64,000 bases of DNA from NCBI RefSeq assembly GCF_004116265.1, contig NZ_QOUX01000026.1:62001-126000 (forward strand). The letters are read 5' to 3'. The notes under the pieces are model-generated. The model did no database searches and was not told the DNA's origin. It saw only the letters and a program-made list of their open reading frames with translations. Source of the stretch: Anaerobacillus alkaliphilus (lineage in GTDB: Bacteria; Bacillota; Bacilli; Bacillales; Anaerobacillaceae). The stretch's first letter is position 1; every line of letters begins with the position of its first letter. A program made the position numbers and the translations under genes. This document shows positions 42,985-52,983 of the stretch, piece after piece.

Positions 42985-43575
42985 ATGAACAAAAAATTAT
43001 CCATTGAAATATTTACCGTTGGAATTTCCTTAATTGCTCTTATCTTTTCAGGACTAAGTTATTATAATTCAACACAAAGTTTAAAATTATCTTATGACCA
43101 ACACCACGAACAAAAAACACCTATATGGTTAGGTGCTTATGATGAAGAAAAAGAAGTAATACAGTTTGAAGCTAGTAATCCTGAAATAAAAATGCAACTC
43201 GGACATATCATTTTTCCTTCTTCATTTAATTTACAGATTGGCTATATCGCCCCTGGTGATTATGCGTATCCAACAACAGCTTTAAAAGCTGAACTCAAAA
43301 AGTACCTCCAAGAAATTATTGAGCCATCAGATGAACATTACTCTGTGGTAGAAAGCTTTATACCTGTAGTAATCCAATCTAATTACGTCGCACATGGACA
43401 TGCCTATAAAATACAATCGATTTACCACTTGTACTATATTGGGGTGGTATCAGATGAAAACACTATACCCACGATTGATATTAAGGGCATGTGGTTTGAT
43501 AGTCACTTGGATCCAGAAGATGATGCTCTTGAAGAAATCGATGAACATTGGGAGTTTTTAAATTTGATGGGTTGA
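42985..43575 (+). CDS. Membrane-anchored protein of unknown function
   Basis: A 196-aa protein with ATG and GAAAGGAA upstream. An N-terminal membrane helix (IFTVGISLIALIFSGLSYY) is followed by a soluble region (residues 40-196) with EKEVIQFEASNPEIKMQLG, PSSFNLQIGYIAPGDYAYPT and a highly acidic C-terminal end (DPEDDALEEIDEHWEF). No catalytic motif or named domain was recognised. It resembles the one-helix-plus-beta-domain proteins that frequently sit in variable regions. No operon partners. Confidence 0.65.
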   Translation: MNKKLSIEIFTVGISLIALIFSGLSYYNSTQSLKLSYDQHHEQKTPIWLGAYDEEKEVIQFEASNPEIKMQLGHIIFPSSFNLQIGYIAPGDYAYPTTALKAELKKYLQEIIEPSDEHYSVVESFIPVVIQSNYVAHGHAYKIQSIYHLYYIGVVSDENTIPTIDIKGMWFDSHLDPEDDALEEIDEHWEFLNLMG

Positions 43576-43763
43576 ACCTAGGTCTGACCAAAATATTGGC
43601 ACATTCTTTGGCATTCGTTGGTAAGAACTATGTCAATGGTGGAACTTTTAAACGGTCGTAATCACAAGGTGTTCTGTAACTTACTGGGGGAACCATAGAG
43701 GTTTGTCGAATTCTACTTATTGTAGAAATTGACAATCATTAACTAAATATTTTTGCTCTTAAA

Positions 43764-43784
43764 CTTCGGGTTATCACAGTGCGA
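43764..43784 (+). repeat. REP-like repeat, family 2 (degenerate)
   Basis: CTTCGGGTTATCACAGTGCGA, with mismatches in the palindrome. Confidence 0.6.
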
Positions 43785-43856
43785 TTCCTTCATTTTAATA
43801 ATAGATAAAAAATCATTAAGCATCTTGAATGCCACTGAAAACTCCAGTTTTTAAAT

Positions 43857-43905
43857 AAAAGGCAGTTGAAAGTTCTACTGAAATGATCTTTCAACTGCCT
43901 CTAAC
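43857..43905 (+). terminator. Hairpin terminator
   Basis: AGGCAGTTGAAAG pairs with CTTTCAACTGCCT across a 15-base loop. The U-tract is poor. Confidence 0.65.
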
Positions 43906-43962
43906 TTTCAAAGATATTCAAAGTATTTACAAGATTTCATTGTGTTTGTCAACCACTATCAT

Positions 43963-43986
43963 TCTACAAATTCCGGGTGGTGACAG
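43963..43986 (+). repeat. REP-like repeat, family 1, left half (interrupted by IS copy 4)
   Basis: TCTACAAATTCCGGG then TGGTGACAG, continued beyond the IS by GGCAC only (the final C is replaced by G). The outermost base of the usual GGTGCC is therefore not required. Confidence 0.88.
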
Positions 43987-44134
43987 CGTATAATGCTTTA
44001 AAGGTCAAGTAGATCTTTTCCCCTTAAAGAGGCGGACTTAAATAAGCCTTCGTTTTCCATTTTTTTCAAGACTCAACTATCACAGAATTATATCATAGAA
44101 TGTCTCTAGAACGTGAAAGGATCTTGCATTTTCA

Positions 44135-44268
44135 TCCTATAGGGATACCACCTAGTTATTTAAGCTTTGTCTTCACGTATTATTCGTATTTATAGGACAA
44201 GATCCATAACGCTGTCACGCGAGGTCAATATTGCCTCAGGCACAAAATTCGATGTGATCTGACGTCCT
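44135..44268 (-). ncRNA. Candidate bridge/seek RNA, IS copy 4
   Basis: Same sequence as 4004-4137 with GTGCCT and GTGACAG guide strings. Confidence 0.7.
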
Positions 44269-44325
44269 AGGGACACTCTATTTATCAATGTTTCTTACTA
44301 TATTTACTTACACTTTGGTTGTAAT

Positions 44326-45717
44326 CTATACTGCAAAGTATCTTGTGTAAAAGCGTTTAACATGTTGGGCTTTAAGTTTCTTGGTCAATTCAGCTAGTAA
44401 AGTATAATCTGCTTCTTCTGATTGATACATTGTTTGTTTACGAATCATGGCAAAGGCTAAACGGATCATGCGATTTCCTAAGGCTATATACGCTTGTCTT
44501 GCATATTTGCCTCTATCTCTCATTTCTTGATATTGTTTCTTCATCTTTGGATTGTGCATGGCAAGTGACTTTCCTATTTGATACACACTATTTCTAAATG
44601 TACGCCTTCCTTCTCGAGAGATACAATGATAAGTCGGATTTCGACCGCCAGATTGCACTACAATAGGATTCGTGCCTGCCATTTTAATTAACTGTCCTGC
44701 ATGGTCAAAATCCGATATATCACCCATTTCGCCATACAATTCCGCACCAGTCACTAGTCCAACTCCTGGTACAGTTAACAAGACAGCACCTTCTGTTTCA
44801 ATGAATAAACTAGCAATCTTCTGTTCCATTTCATCAATCTGTTGATTTACTAGTTCCAGCCGATCTAGCTTATGAACAAGTAAAAAGTGATCAATTTCTA
44901 ACTCTTCCTTTGGTCTTGAGATGGAATTACTTGCGAATTCTAAAAGTAATTGTATAGAAGAATCGCGTATCTTAAGGTTTTCTTTAATCGATATCTCTCT
45001 TAATCCATCAACACCTAGGTTAATGATATCGCTAGGGTGTATAAAATGACGCATCAAATAGCGGCCAGCCTTCCCAAAAAGTTTCTCAAAGGGTTGAACA
45101 TGAACTCGTTTACCATCTCTCCATATACTCATTCCTTGAAATTCTCGAAATATATGATCAATATGAACTCTTATTTCGTTTTGGAGAGCTGTCTTTTCCT
45201 GGACGATTGTGCGTCGAGCTCTTGTGAGCTTTTGAAGCTCATGCACAGATCCTGAAGGTAGTTCACTACTTGTTCCACGACCGTTTATCACTGATTGTGT
45301 AATAGCTAATAGATCAAGGTTGTCAGTTTTAGAGCGGTTTAATAGTGCTTTTCTCTCTTCAGATGTAGTAGCTGCGTTTATTATTCGAACATAGTAACTA
45401 TTCCCTTGCCAATGACGAACTAGGTCCTCATAATAGTGTCCCGTCGTTTCAATACCAATAACTATGGACTGTTTCCCAGTCTCTTGACTTACCTTTTCAA
45501 TTTGACTGATGAGTTGATTATGACCAGTTAAAGAAGCATCAAACTCGAAGGGTTTCTTTAGGATCTCCCCATAAAAAGTACAAATCATAGCTTTATGCGT
45601 ATATTTAGCAGCATCTACCGCTACTATTAAAATATTTTCCAAGCCAGCTGTTTGAAGAAACTTAGCCCATCGACTTCCCTTTTTTCCTTGAATATGGTTC
45701 AATAATGTGTATACCAT
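44326..45717 (-). CDS. IS110-family transposase, copy 4
   Basis: 463 aa, identical in protein sequence to copy 1; intact. Confidence 0.96.
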   Translation of the reverse strand: MVYTLLNHIQGKKGSRWAKFLQTAGLENILIVAVDAAKYTHKAMICTFYGEILKKPFEFDASLTGHNQLISQIEKVSQETGKQSIVIGIETTGHYYEDLVRHWQGNSYYVRIINAATTSEERKALLNRSKTDNLDLLAITQSVINGRGTSSELPSGSVHELQKLTRARRTIVQEKTALQNEIRVHIDHIFREFQGMSIWRDGKRVHVQPFEKLFGKAGRYLMRHFIHPSDIINLGVDGLREISIKENLKIRDSSIQLLLEFASNSISRPKEELEIDHFLLVHKLDRLELVNQQIDEMEQKIASLFIETEGAVLLTVPGVGLVTGAELYGEMGDISDFDHAGQLIKMAGTNPIVVQSGGRNPTYHCISREGRRTFRNSVYQIGKSLAMHNPKMKKQYQEMRDRGKYARQAYIALGNRMIRLAFAMIRKQTMYQSEEADYTLLAELTKKLKAQHVKRFYTRYFAV

Positions 45718-45835
45718 CGTTTCATCTCCTTGTGGTGAGGGGTTTTGGAAGTTCTGTGATAGGTCCTTCCATTGTACATGAAAACGATGGTATTTTTTAT
45801 TTAGCCCAACTATTTATTATACTAGGCACGATTAA

Positions 45836-46870
45836 CTACCCTACAATGTCCCAGCCGACTGGTGTACCTTTGGCAATGTCCATTCTAGCCTTCTTACCAA
45901 GAACTGCTCCGATATGTTTAGGTTTCAATCCATATCCTGGTCTTATTGATCTAACATTTTCAGTAGTAAAGACTTCTCCTTCTTTCATATCTTTCACTAC
46001 AAATAGAGACCTAGAGAATTCTCTACTTTTAAGCTTTTTTTCTGTAAGCTCGTAATTGACAGTCCCCAGTGAATTTTCTGCGTCCCTTACTGAGTCGACT
46101 AATAATTTGAATTCTTGTTTGTCTAATGAAAAGCTAGCATCCGGGCCACCAATGCTTTTGTCTAGGATGAAATGCTTCTCTATCACTTTCGCACCTAACG
46201 CAACAGAAACAATAGGTACTGTTACACCTAAGGTATGATCGGATAAACCTACTTCTACATTAAAAGTGTCTTTTAGATTTTGCATGGTTAATAAGTTTGC
46301 ATCTTCGATTTTTGCTGGATAGGCTGAAGTACATTTCAGTAGAATTACTTGGTCATTGCCAACGCTTTTACAGGCTCTTACTGCTTCATCAATCTCAGCA
46401 AGAGTTGCAATTCCAGTAGAGATAATCACAGGTTTCCCCTTAGATGCAATATACTCTATTAAAGGTATGTCTGTCATTTCAAATGAAGCTACCTTGTAAG
46501 CTGGTACATTTAGGCTTTCTAAAAGGTCAACTGCGGTGTTGTCGAATGGGCTTGAAAAGCAGATGATCCCAATTTCTTTGGCATAATCCAGCAACTCTTT
46601 ATGCCATTCCCAAGGGGTATATGCTTCTTTATAAAGATCATATAAAGTTCTGCCGTCCCAAATAGTCCCTTGGTTTAACCTGAAGTAATCATTGTCGCAG
46701 TCTAATGTAATTGTATCAGCGGTGTATGTTTGTAGTTTGATTGCATCCGCCCCAGCTTCTTTGGCTGCTTTTATTGTATCTTTTGCAATCGTTATATCAT
46801 GTCCATGGTTTGCTGACATTTCTGCTATTATGAATACTTTTTTTGAAATGTCAAAGTTGTCAATAAGCAT
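45836..46870 (-). CDS. pseI: Pseudaminic acid synthase
   Basis: A 344-aa NeuB-family enzyme that condenses 2,4-diacetamido-2,4,6-trideoxy-L-altropyranose with phosphoenolpyruvate to give pseudaminic acid. The TIM-barrel part shows FIIAEMSANHGHDITIAKDT, DAIKLQTYT, ICFSSPFDNTAVDLL, KVASFEM, ISTGIATL, GLSDHTLG and VIEKHFILDK. The C-terminal SAF/antifreeze-like domain (SLFVVKDMKEGEVFTTENV, RSIRPGYGL) completes the family length. Last gene of the pse operon, directly following pseH. The SANHGHD/NDYFRL details favour PseI over sialic or legionaminic synthases. Confidence 0.93.
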   Translation of the reverse strand: MLIDNFDISKKVFIIAEMSANHGHDITIAKDTIKAAKEAGADAIKLQTYTADTITLDCDNDYFRLNQGTIWDGRTLYDLYKEAYTPWEWHKELLDYAKEIGIICFSSPFDNTAVDLLESLNVPAYKVASFEMTDIPLIEYIASKGKPVIISTGIATLAEIDEAVRACKSVGNDQVILLKCTSAYPAKIEDANLLTMQNLKDTFNVEVGLSDHTLGVTVPIVSVALGAKVIEKHFILDKSIGGPDASFSLDKQEFKLLVDSVRDAENSLGTVNYELTEKKLKSREFSRSLFVVKDMKEGEVFTTENVRSIRPGYGLKPKHIGAVLGKKARMDIAKGTPVGWDIVG

Positions 46871-47347
46871 TTATTTTGCTCCTCTATTTATTGAATACAT
46901 ATACTGAAGCATTCCACTTTTATTTTCACAGAATAAGAAATTTGCTTTCTCAAACAGTTTTTTAGATGCCACATTATCTTCAGAAACAAATGCTATGATA
47001 GTCTCTAACTTATTACGTTCCTCACTAATAAGCGTTAAACTCTCATTCAGTAATTTGTTACTATAGCCTTTGCCTCTAATTGTTTCACATAAACTTAGAC
47101 TTACGATTGCAGATTTTTCTTCTATTTTATATCTAATCTGTCCTAAAAATTGATCAGAACAGTCTGTTATAACATAAAAAATAACTTCATTAGAATGTAA
47201 GATATTATCAAACCATACTAGATGTTCTTCCCAAATAATTTTTTCGGGGTTAATAGAAAACTTTCTAACAGCGTCTTCATTAGACAAATTATAAACGTCA
47301 AGAACATCTTCTGCTTTAACTTTCCTTAAGAATAATTTTTCTAACAA
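46871..47347 (-). CDS. pseH: UDP-4-amino-sugar N-acetyltransferase of pseudaminate synthesis
   Basis: A GNAT acetyltransferase of about 158 aa that acetylates the 4-amino group made by PseC. The acetyl-CoA site lies in SLSLCETIRGKGYSNKLLNE, and SEDNVASKKLFEKANFLF is the usual GNAT C-terminal block. The probable start is TTG (47347), which follows GGGGAG and the pseG TGA by four bases. Longer readings overlap pseG by up to 47 bases. Position between pseG and pseI supports the assignment. Confidence 0.87.
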   Translation of the reverse strand: MLEKLFLRKVKAEDVLDVYNLSNEDAVRKFSINPEKIIWEEHLVWFDNILHSNEVIFYVITDCSDQFLGQIRYKIEEKSAIVSLSLCETIRGKGYSNKLLNESLTLISEERNKLETIIAFVSEDNVASKKLFEKANFLFCENKSGMLQYMYSINRGAK

Positions 47348-47351
47348 AAGA

Positions 47352-48335
47352 TCACTCCCCAACCAAAGCATCAATAATTCGCTTTGTACCGTTACCATCT
47401 ACAACTTCCTGATATTTAACAATCAATTCTTTCCTTGTATTAAGGTCCATCATTCTCTGTAATTCACTTCCAACCAATTCACTGAATAATGGATCATTAT
47501 AGGTAATGACTGAGTCGATAAGTTTATATTTTTTTAGTCCAAGTACATTATTATCCTGATTCTCTATAACCTTTATGGGGATAAATGGTGTTTGAGTAGC
47601 CATTAATTCATAAATTGATTGCCCAGCTGCTGTAATAGCTACGTCAGACTTCAACATAATCGTTTTCATCTCCTCAGCTGAAGCATTCTGGTAGAAGTTA
47701 ATATTGTTCATGCTAGTTGTTACGATTTCGGGTATATTAGCAAAAGCATGTCCAATTACTACATTCAATGTAATTCCTGGATATTTATTTCTAACCAACT
47801 TTAAAAGAAGAGAAGTTAAATTATGAATATCCGAACCACCTAAGGTAATAAGAACCTCATTAACTTCCGTACTGATGGTTTCTCTTCTAACTTGGATAAA
47901 AGGGCGGCGTAAAATTACATAATTATTATCGAGTAAGTAGATATTATTTTTACTAATGGGATGTAAATCTTCATTTGTGGTTAATGATGGATTTACTACA
48001 ATCCCTTTTGGGTAGTTAATTCTAGCATTATCATCAATGAATAAGCTTTTTTTTGCACGATTAGATATCTGTCTATATAAGTCTTCAGAAGCTAAGTAAG
48101 AGTCTACAACACAAAGATCATCTTCTCTTATATAATGATCTAAAAAATTGGTAGAAAGCCAATTGACCATTTTATACTTTCTATCTTTTATAATGCCAAC
48201 TCCGTTTAAATCACCATGTAAAATAAACTCAACATCAATTCCTCTAAGTTCTAACTCATCATATAAAGAACTGCACCTGGAAATATGCCCTAACCCTATT
48301 TGACTTCCACCCTCTGTAAAAATCAAGACCCTCAT
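47352..48335 (-). CDS. pseG: UDP-2,4-diacetamido-trideoxy-L-altropyranose hydrolase
   Basis: A 327-aa GT-B-fold hydrolase that removes UDP before the PseI step. It shows the N-terminal RVLIFTEGGSQIGLGHISRC with the conserved GxGHxxR, then DDNARINYPKGIVVNPSL, LITLGGSDIHNLT and AAGQSIYELMATQTPFIPI. The start is the ATG of MRVLIFTEGG with AGAGGATG upstream. This overlaps the 3' end of the preceding cytidylyltransferase slightly less than longer readings do. Catalytic His is in GLGHISR. Confidence 0.91.
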   Translation of the reverse strand: MRVLIFTEGGSQIGLGHISRCSSLYDELELRGIDVEFILHGDLNGVGIIKDRKYKMVNWLSTNFLDHYIREDDLCVVDSYLASEDLYRQISNRAKKSLFIDDNARINYPKGIVVNPSLTTNEDLHPISKNNIYLLDNNYVILRRPFIQVRRETISTEVNEVLITLGGSDIHNLTSLLLKLVRNKYPGITLNVVIGHAFANIPEIVTTSMNNINFYQNASAEEMKTIMLKSDVAITAAGQSIYELMATQTPFIPIKVIENQDNNVLGLKKYKLIDSVITYNDPLFSELVGSELQRMMDLNTRKELIVKYQEVVDGNGTKRIIDALVGE

Positions 48336-48351
48336 TGAATTCATCCTCTTG

Positions 48352-49089
48352 CTAGTTGATTTTCTTTTGTTCAATATGTGCATTTATATTAAACAAGTCT
48401 GGTTCTTTTACAAACAACTGGACAATGTCTTCAAGGTAAAAGTCGTGACTGCCATTATATAATCTTTTATAAACCTCATTAATTAACTCAAAATCCTCTT
48501 CGGTATCTAAGGTCCAGCGGTACTTTGAATAATCAGTTTCATTCATAACATAATGAATATTATTACTATGCTCATAAATATATGGTGTAACATGCTCTCT
48601 TTGGTATTCCTCTTTTGCATGATGGTAGGCGTCTTCTAAGGCTGCAAAAGATAATACCTCGGTATCTAAACCACGTGGGTAAGTTCTTTGACAATGATCC
48701 GAACCTGCATTTGTTACAAGGTTATATCTGTGTTCTAAAAATTTACTAACCACATCATCTACTACAAATGGATCTATTAAAGGGCAATCTGAAGTTATTC
48801 TTACAACAACATCAATATTATTTTGCTTAGCAGCATAAAAATATCGGCTTAGAACGTCCTTTTCACTACCTCGAAAAACGTTTGCTCCATATTTCTTTGC
48901 TTCAACTTCAATCACATTATCTCTAGTAAGATCTGTTGTTGCTATAACAATCTGATCAATTAATGTAGATTGACTTACTCGTTCTATTACGTGACCCAGA
49001 ACAGTTTTTCCTTTTATTTCTTTCATTACTTTGCCAGATAATCTTGTTGACCCCATTCTCGCTTGTATAATCGCTCCAACTTTCATCAT
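48352..49089 (-). CDS. pseF: SpsF/PseF-type CMP-sugar cytidylyltransferase
   Basis: A 245-aa nucleotidyltransferase, expected to make CMP-pseudaminic acid. The N-terminal VGAIIQARMGSTRLSGKVM nucleotide-binding loop, VVVRITSDCPLIDPFVVD and YRWTLDTEEDFELI match the SpsF-like branch (named for Bacillus subtilis spore-coat polysaccharide synthesis) rather than the short proteobacterial PseF branch. Its place between pseC and pseG makes the CMP-Pse role likely. Four bases separate it from pseC. Confidence 0.87.
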   Translation of the reverse strand: MMKVGAIIQARMGSTRLSGKVMKEIKGKTVLGHVIERVSQSTLIDQIVIATTDLTRDNVIEVEAKKYGANVFRGSEKDVLSRYFYAAKQNNIDVVVRITSDCPLIDPFVVDDVVSKFLEHRYNLVTNAGSDHCQRTYPRGLDTEVLSFAALEDAYHHAKEEYQREHVTPYIYEHSNNIHYVMNETDYSKYRWTLDTEEDFELINEVYKRLYNGSHDFYLEDIVQLFVKEPDLFNINAHIEQKKIN

Positions 49090-49093
49090 TTTC

Positions 49094-50266
49094 CTACTTT
49101 CTGTAATGATTGATTACCTTGGTAACACTAGCAATTACATCGTTTACATCATCTTCTGTCATCCCAGGAAATAGCGGAATGGTAATTATCTGTTCATACA
49201 ACTCTTCTGCAATAGGGCAGATGCCCTTTTCGTACCCTAGTTGTTGATAATATGGGAGAAGATGAACTGGTATATAGTGTACATTTACTCCAATGTTCTC
49301 ACGTAATAAAGCCTCGAAAATCTCTTTTCTTGTCGCTGTTAACTGTTCCAAATGTAGACGAATGATATAAAGATGCCAGCTAGATGTACAGTCATCTGCT
49401 TGAAACGGTATAGTAATCTCAGGAACTTCTTGAAACGCTTTATTATACATATCTACGTATTTTCTTCTTGTCTCAACAAATCGATCGATCTTTTTAAGTT
49501 GGCTTGATCCCAGCGCAGCTTGAATATCAGTTAAACGATAATTATAGCCGAGAAATTGCATTTCATAGTACCAAGGTCCATGATTGTCCATTAGCTTGTC
49601 GTTGTCACGAGTAATACCATGTGAACGAAATTGAATTAACTTTTCATAATAAATTTTATTATTGGTGGTAATGATTCCACCTTCACCGGAGGTAATATGC
49701 TTTACTGGATGCAAACTGAACATTGTCATATCACTTGTGGATCCGATCTTACTACCTTTGTAAGTAGCACCTAAGGCATGGGCAGCATCCTCTATTACGA
49801 TTAAGTTATGTTCCTTGGCAATAGCATGAATTTCATCTAGCGCAACAGGTTGTCCGGTGAAATGTACTGGAATAATTGCCTTAGTTTTTTCGGTGATTAG
49901 TTCCTCAATATTTTTGGGATCAATATTATAGGTGCTATTATCTATATCAGCAAAGACTGGTGTACCACCTTGATATAGTACGCAATTTGCACTTGCAGCA
50001 AACGTCATAGGTGTAGTAATTACCTCGTCACCTTCCCCAATTCCCGCTGCAAAACAAGCTCCATGCAAAGCGGCAGTGCCGTTTGAAAACGTTACTGCAT
50101 ACTTTACTCCTACGTACTCAGCAAATTCTTTCTCAAATTTTTGAACTGCTGGTCCTGTTGTTAAATAATCACCTTTTAAAACTTCAACTACTGCTTGTAT
50201 ATCATCATCTTCAATCGTTTGGCGCCCATAAGGTAAATAACTTTCTCTAACTGGCTTATTCTCCAT
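49094..50266 (-). CDS. pseC: UDP-4-amino-4,6-dideoxy-N-acetyl-L-altrosamine transaminase
   Basis: A 390-aa DegT/DnrJ/EryC1-type PLP aminotransferase acting on the PseB product with glutamate as amino donor. Blocks seen: SNGTAALHGACFAAGIGEGD, TTPMTFAASANCVLY, VIEDAAHALGATY, SLHPVKHITSGEGGI with the PLP lysine in HPVK, and NYRLTDIQAALG. The HPVKHITSGEGG form is typical of PseC. Separated by 41 bases from pseB and four from the next gene. Confidence 0.94.
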   Translation of the reverse strand: MENKPVRESYLPYGRQTIEDDDIQAVVEVLKGDYLTTGPAVQKFEKEFAEYVGVKYAVTFSNGTAALHGACFAAGIGEGDEVITTPMTFAASANCVLYQGGTPVFADIDNSTYNIDPKNIEELITEKTKAIIPVHFTGQPVALDEIHAIAKEHNLIVIEDAAHALGATYKGSKIGSTSDMTMFSLHPVKHITSGEGGIITTNNKIYYEKLIQFRSHGITRDNDKLMDNHGPWYYEMQFLGYNYRLTDIQAALGSSQLKKIDRFVETRRKYVDMYNKAFQEVPEITIPFQADDCTSSWHLYIIRLHLEQLTATRKEIFEALLRENIGVNVHYIPVHLLPYYQQLGYEKGICPIAEELYEQIITIPLFPGMTEDDVNDVIASVTKVINHYRK

Positions 50267-50307
50267 TTAAAATAAACTTCCTTCCCATACAATATCGAAG
50301 AATAACT

Positions 50308-51273
<966 letters not shown>

Positions 51274-51409
51274 TTAGTCTCCTTATTATATAAAGTTACG
51301 CATTAATCTTTCTATTCTATATGCCTTCCTAGACACTTAGATAATCGCTCAAAATCAATCGCACGAAAGTTTTGACCATCATTTAAAATGAAGCTATTGT
51401 CTATCTATA

Positions 51410-51420
51410 ATTATAACATG
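51410..51420 (-). promoter_or_regulatory. Extended -10 promoter of the pse operon
   Basis: On the minus strand ATGTTATAAT: TG one base before TATAAT, an extended -10 that can work without a good -35. About 140 bases upstream of pseB. Confidence 0.6.
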
Positions 51421-51429
51421 TCAAAATTC

Positions 51430-51905
51430 GACACTCTAATGACTTCTTTTTGGTAATTTCACCGAGTTGCACCAACTTAGTTGATAGGATCATCTCCCAT
51501 AATATCTCAGTCATCTGGAGTAGTCTCACTTACTTCCCATCCAATAAATATATCGGCATGTATTTTTATTTTTTGTATTTTTTCTTTATATTTAATTTTT
51601 TTATAAGATTTATTTCAAATAAATTGTTTCAACAACAACTCATTCTTAAAGTTGTTTGGAATAAAGGTTTGTATGCACATGTGGGGAGATGTTTAAACTT
51701 TCAGGGCTTTCACATGACAAATAGGAAACTAGTAAACTATCTGTTATTTCGTAGTAAGAAACATGTGAATCGTGATACAGATTTGAGTGGTATTTAGTGC
51801 AAGTCGGGAGCGCTATTTACTAATATTCAATCTAAATTATGTAGTTATTAAAAACCTTTGGTGAGGATAATAGCGGATAAACTATCAAAACATGACCTAC
51901 AACAA
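51430..51905. other. Intergenic region, no credible gene
   Basis: A 115-codon open frame exists on the plus strand (51450-51797) but begins with an F/Y/I-rich low-complexity stretch and has no ribosome binding site. I do not call it a gene. Confidence 0.45.
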
Positions 51906-51910
51906 GGTTT

Positions 51911-51929
51911 TTTCGGGGTGTCACAGTGA
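51911..51929 (+). repeat. REP-like repeat, family 2
   Basis: TTCGGGGTGTCACAGTGAC, identical to the copies at 5206 and 29208. Confidence 0.85.
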
Positions 51930-52007
51930 CGATCCTCCAATCCAAAATGATCAATTTATGATCCAAATTAGCCAACTTATGATCCGAACGCATTTTTATA
52001 CACTGTA

Positions 52008-52050
52008 CCTCCTGTAGAAAAGGAAGGAGCCACCAACAGCTCCTCCCCTA
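52008..52050. terminator. Hairpin after the sigma module
   Basis: AGGAAGGAGC pairs imperfectly with GCTCCTCCCCT around CACCAACA. On the minus strand it follows the DUF2922 relic and runs into TTTTCTACAG; moderate terminator. Confidence 0.55.
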
Positions 52051-52077
52051 GCCAATCCCTAAACCATCTGCACCTGC

Positions 52078-52251
52078 TCAACATACATTGCGCTCGACAA
52101 CGCGCGCCCCAACCTTGCTCACTAAGAAGCCAGCGCTTGAAACGAATGCACCCTGAGCTAGCACTAAATCCATCACCAAGGACACTTTCGCCGCGTCCAC
52201 AGGCTCGATTGGGGCATCTAGCGAAATCGTGACGTTTCGGCCCCCTTCACC
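52078..52251 (-). pseudogene. DUF2922-type small protein, joined in frame to the sigma gene across a stop
   Basis: 57 sense codons directly after the sigma-factor TAG, in the same frame, read GEGGRNVTISLDAPIEPVDA then AKVSLVMDLVLAQGAFVSSA and GFLVSKVGARVVERNVC. This is the body of a DUF2922 protein, a family often found with DUF1659, YvrJ and a small sigma factor in Bacillus. There is no start codon or ribosome binding site. Either a deletion fused the sigma gene to a DUF2922 gene or its N-terminus was lost. Confidence 0.65.
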
Positions 52252-52746
52252 CTAAACATACATGTCCCGGGCCAAATGGGTGGGGAGGTGCTGCTTACAT
52301 TTTTTGATAGCCTCCAAGCGCCACGACTTTACCGTATTGACCGAGACATTCTGCTCCCTAGCAATTTGACTTGGACCTTTACCAAATTCTAAATATTCCA
52401 TGAGCCAAAACTTTTCTCTTTCTGTTAAAAACGGGAGGACGGGTCGTAATGAAATCGTCACCCAGGTAGATGGTACTCCCGCCACAATTTCCTCCATAAA
52501 TGGAGAATCGGATAAACTCGCATAGTAACTGCGTTCTTTGTGCAAAAAATTTAGCATTCGTCCTCGAACATATTTTTTTATATAGGCAGGGAAATAGCCT
52601 TTCCCCTCCTGATAATTTCTACTCGCATCCCACATCGCCAGTAAGCCAATCTGGTACAGCTCATCATTGTATTGGTAAGCTCTCAGCACTTTGATTTGTT
52701 TCTTAATAATTGGTTCAAATTGTTCAACTAACTCTTCAAAGTCCAT
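52252..52746 (-). CDS. Sigma-70-family RNA polymerase sigma factor
   Basis: A 164-aa small sigma factor. Region 2 is at residues about 10-75: YQYNDELYQIGLLAMWDASR, YFPAYIKKYVRGRMLNFLHK. Region 4 is at 105-155: LTEREKFWLMEYLEFGKGPS, QIAREQNVSVNTVKSWRLEA. It resembles the small Bacillus sigma factors that accompany DUF1659/DUF2922/YvrJ genes. The C-terminal LARDMYV just before the TAG may belong to the fused DUF2922 gene rather than the original sigma. A divergent winged-helix protein starts 238 bases away and may be its partner. Confidence 0.82.
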   Translation of the reverse strand: MDFEELVEQFEPIIKKQIKVLRAYQYNDELYQIGLLAMWDASRNYQEGKGYFPAYIKKYVRGRMLNFLHKERSYYASLSDSPFMEEIVAGVPSTWVTISLRPVLPFLTEREKFWLMEYLEFGKGPSQIAREQNVSVNTVKSWRLEAIKKCKQHLPTHLARDMYV

Positions 52747-52983
52747 TTCATGAACACTCCGGCGGAAAGCGCGCCTTCCAAATATTCCGCGGTTACCCTT
52801 ATTATTGCGGTTCGCACTTGGAGTGTCATATGGCCGAAATTGGTGTTTGACGTAACAAACTTAAACTGTAAACTAGGTAGAATTTAAACTTTGACTAGGT
52901 CAAACTTTAATCTTTCTATGAATTCTCTCCCCACCTCTTTTTCGAAAAGTAGGTATCTATAAATGAAAGGGGAGTTCAAAAAC

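Larger units (their letters stand above)
43985..45823 (-). mobile_element. IS110-family insertion sequence, copy 4
   Basis: Same 1,839-bp element, AG (element-strand CT) at 43985-43986 and 45824-45825, inserted at the same base of a family-1 repeat. It lies ten bases past the pseI stop codon, at the end of the pseudaminic acid operon. Confidence 0.95.

Noticed and set aside
51450-51797. 115-codon frame upstream of the pse operon
   Set aside because: F/Y/I-rich low-complexity start, no ribosome binding site, no recognisable domain.
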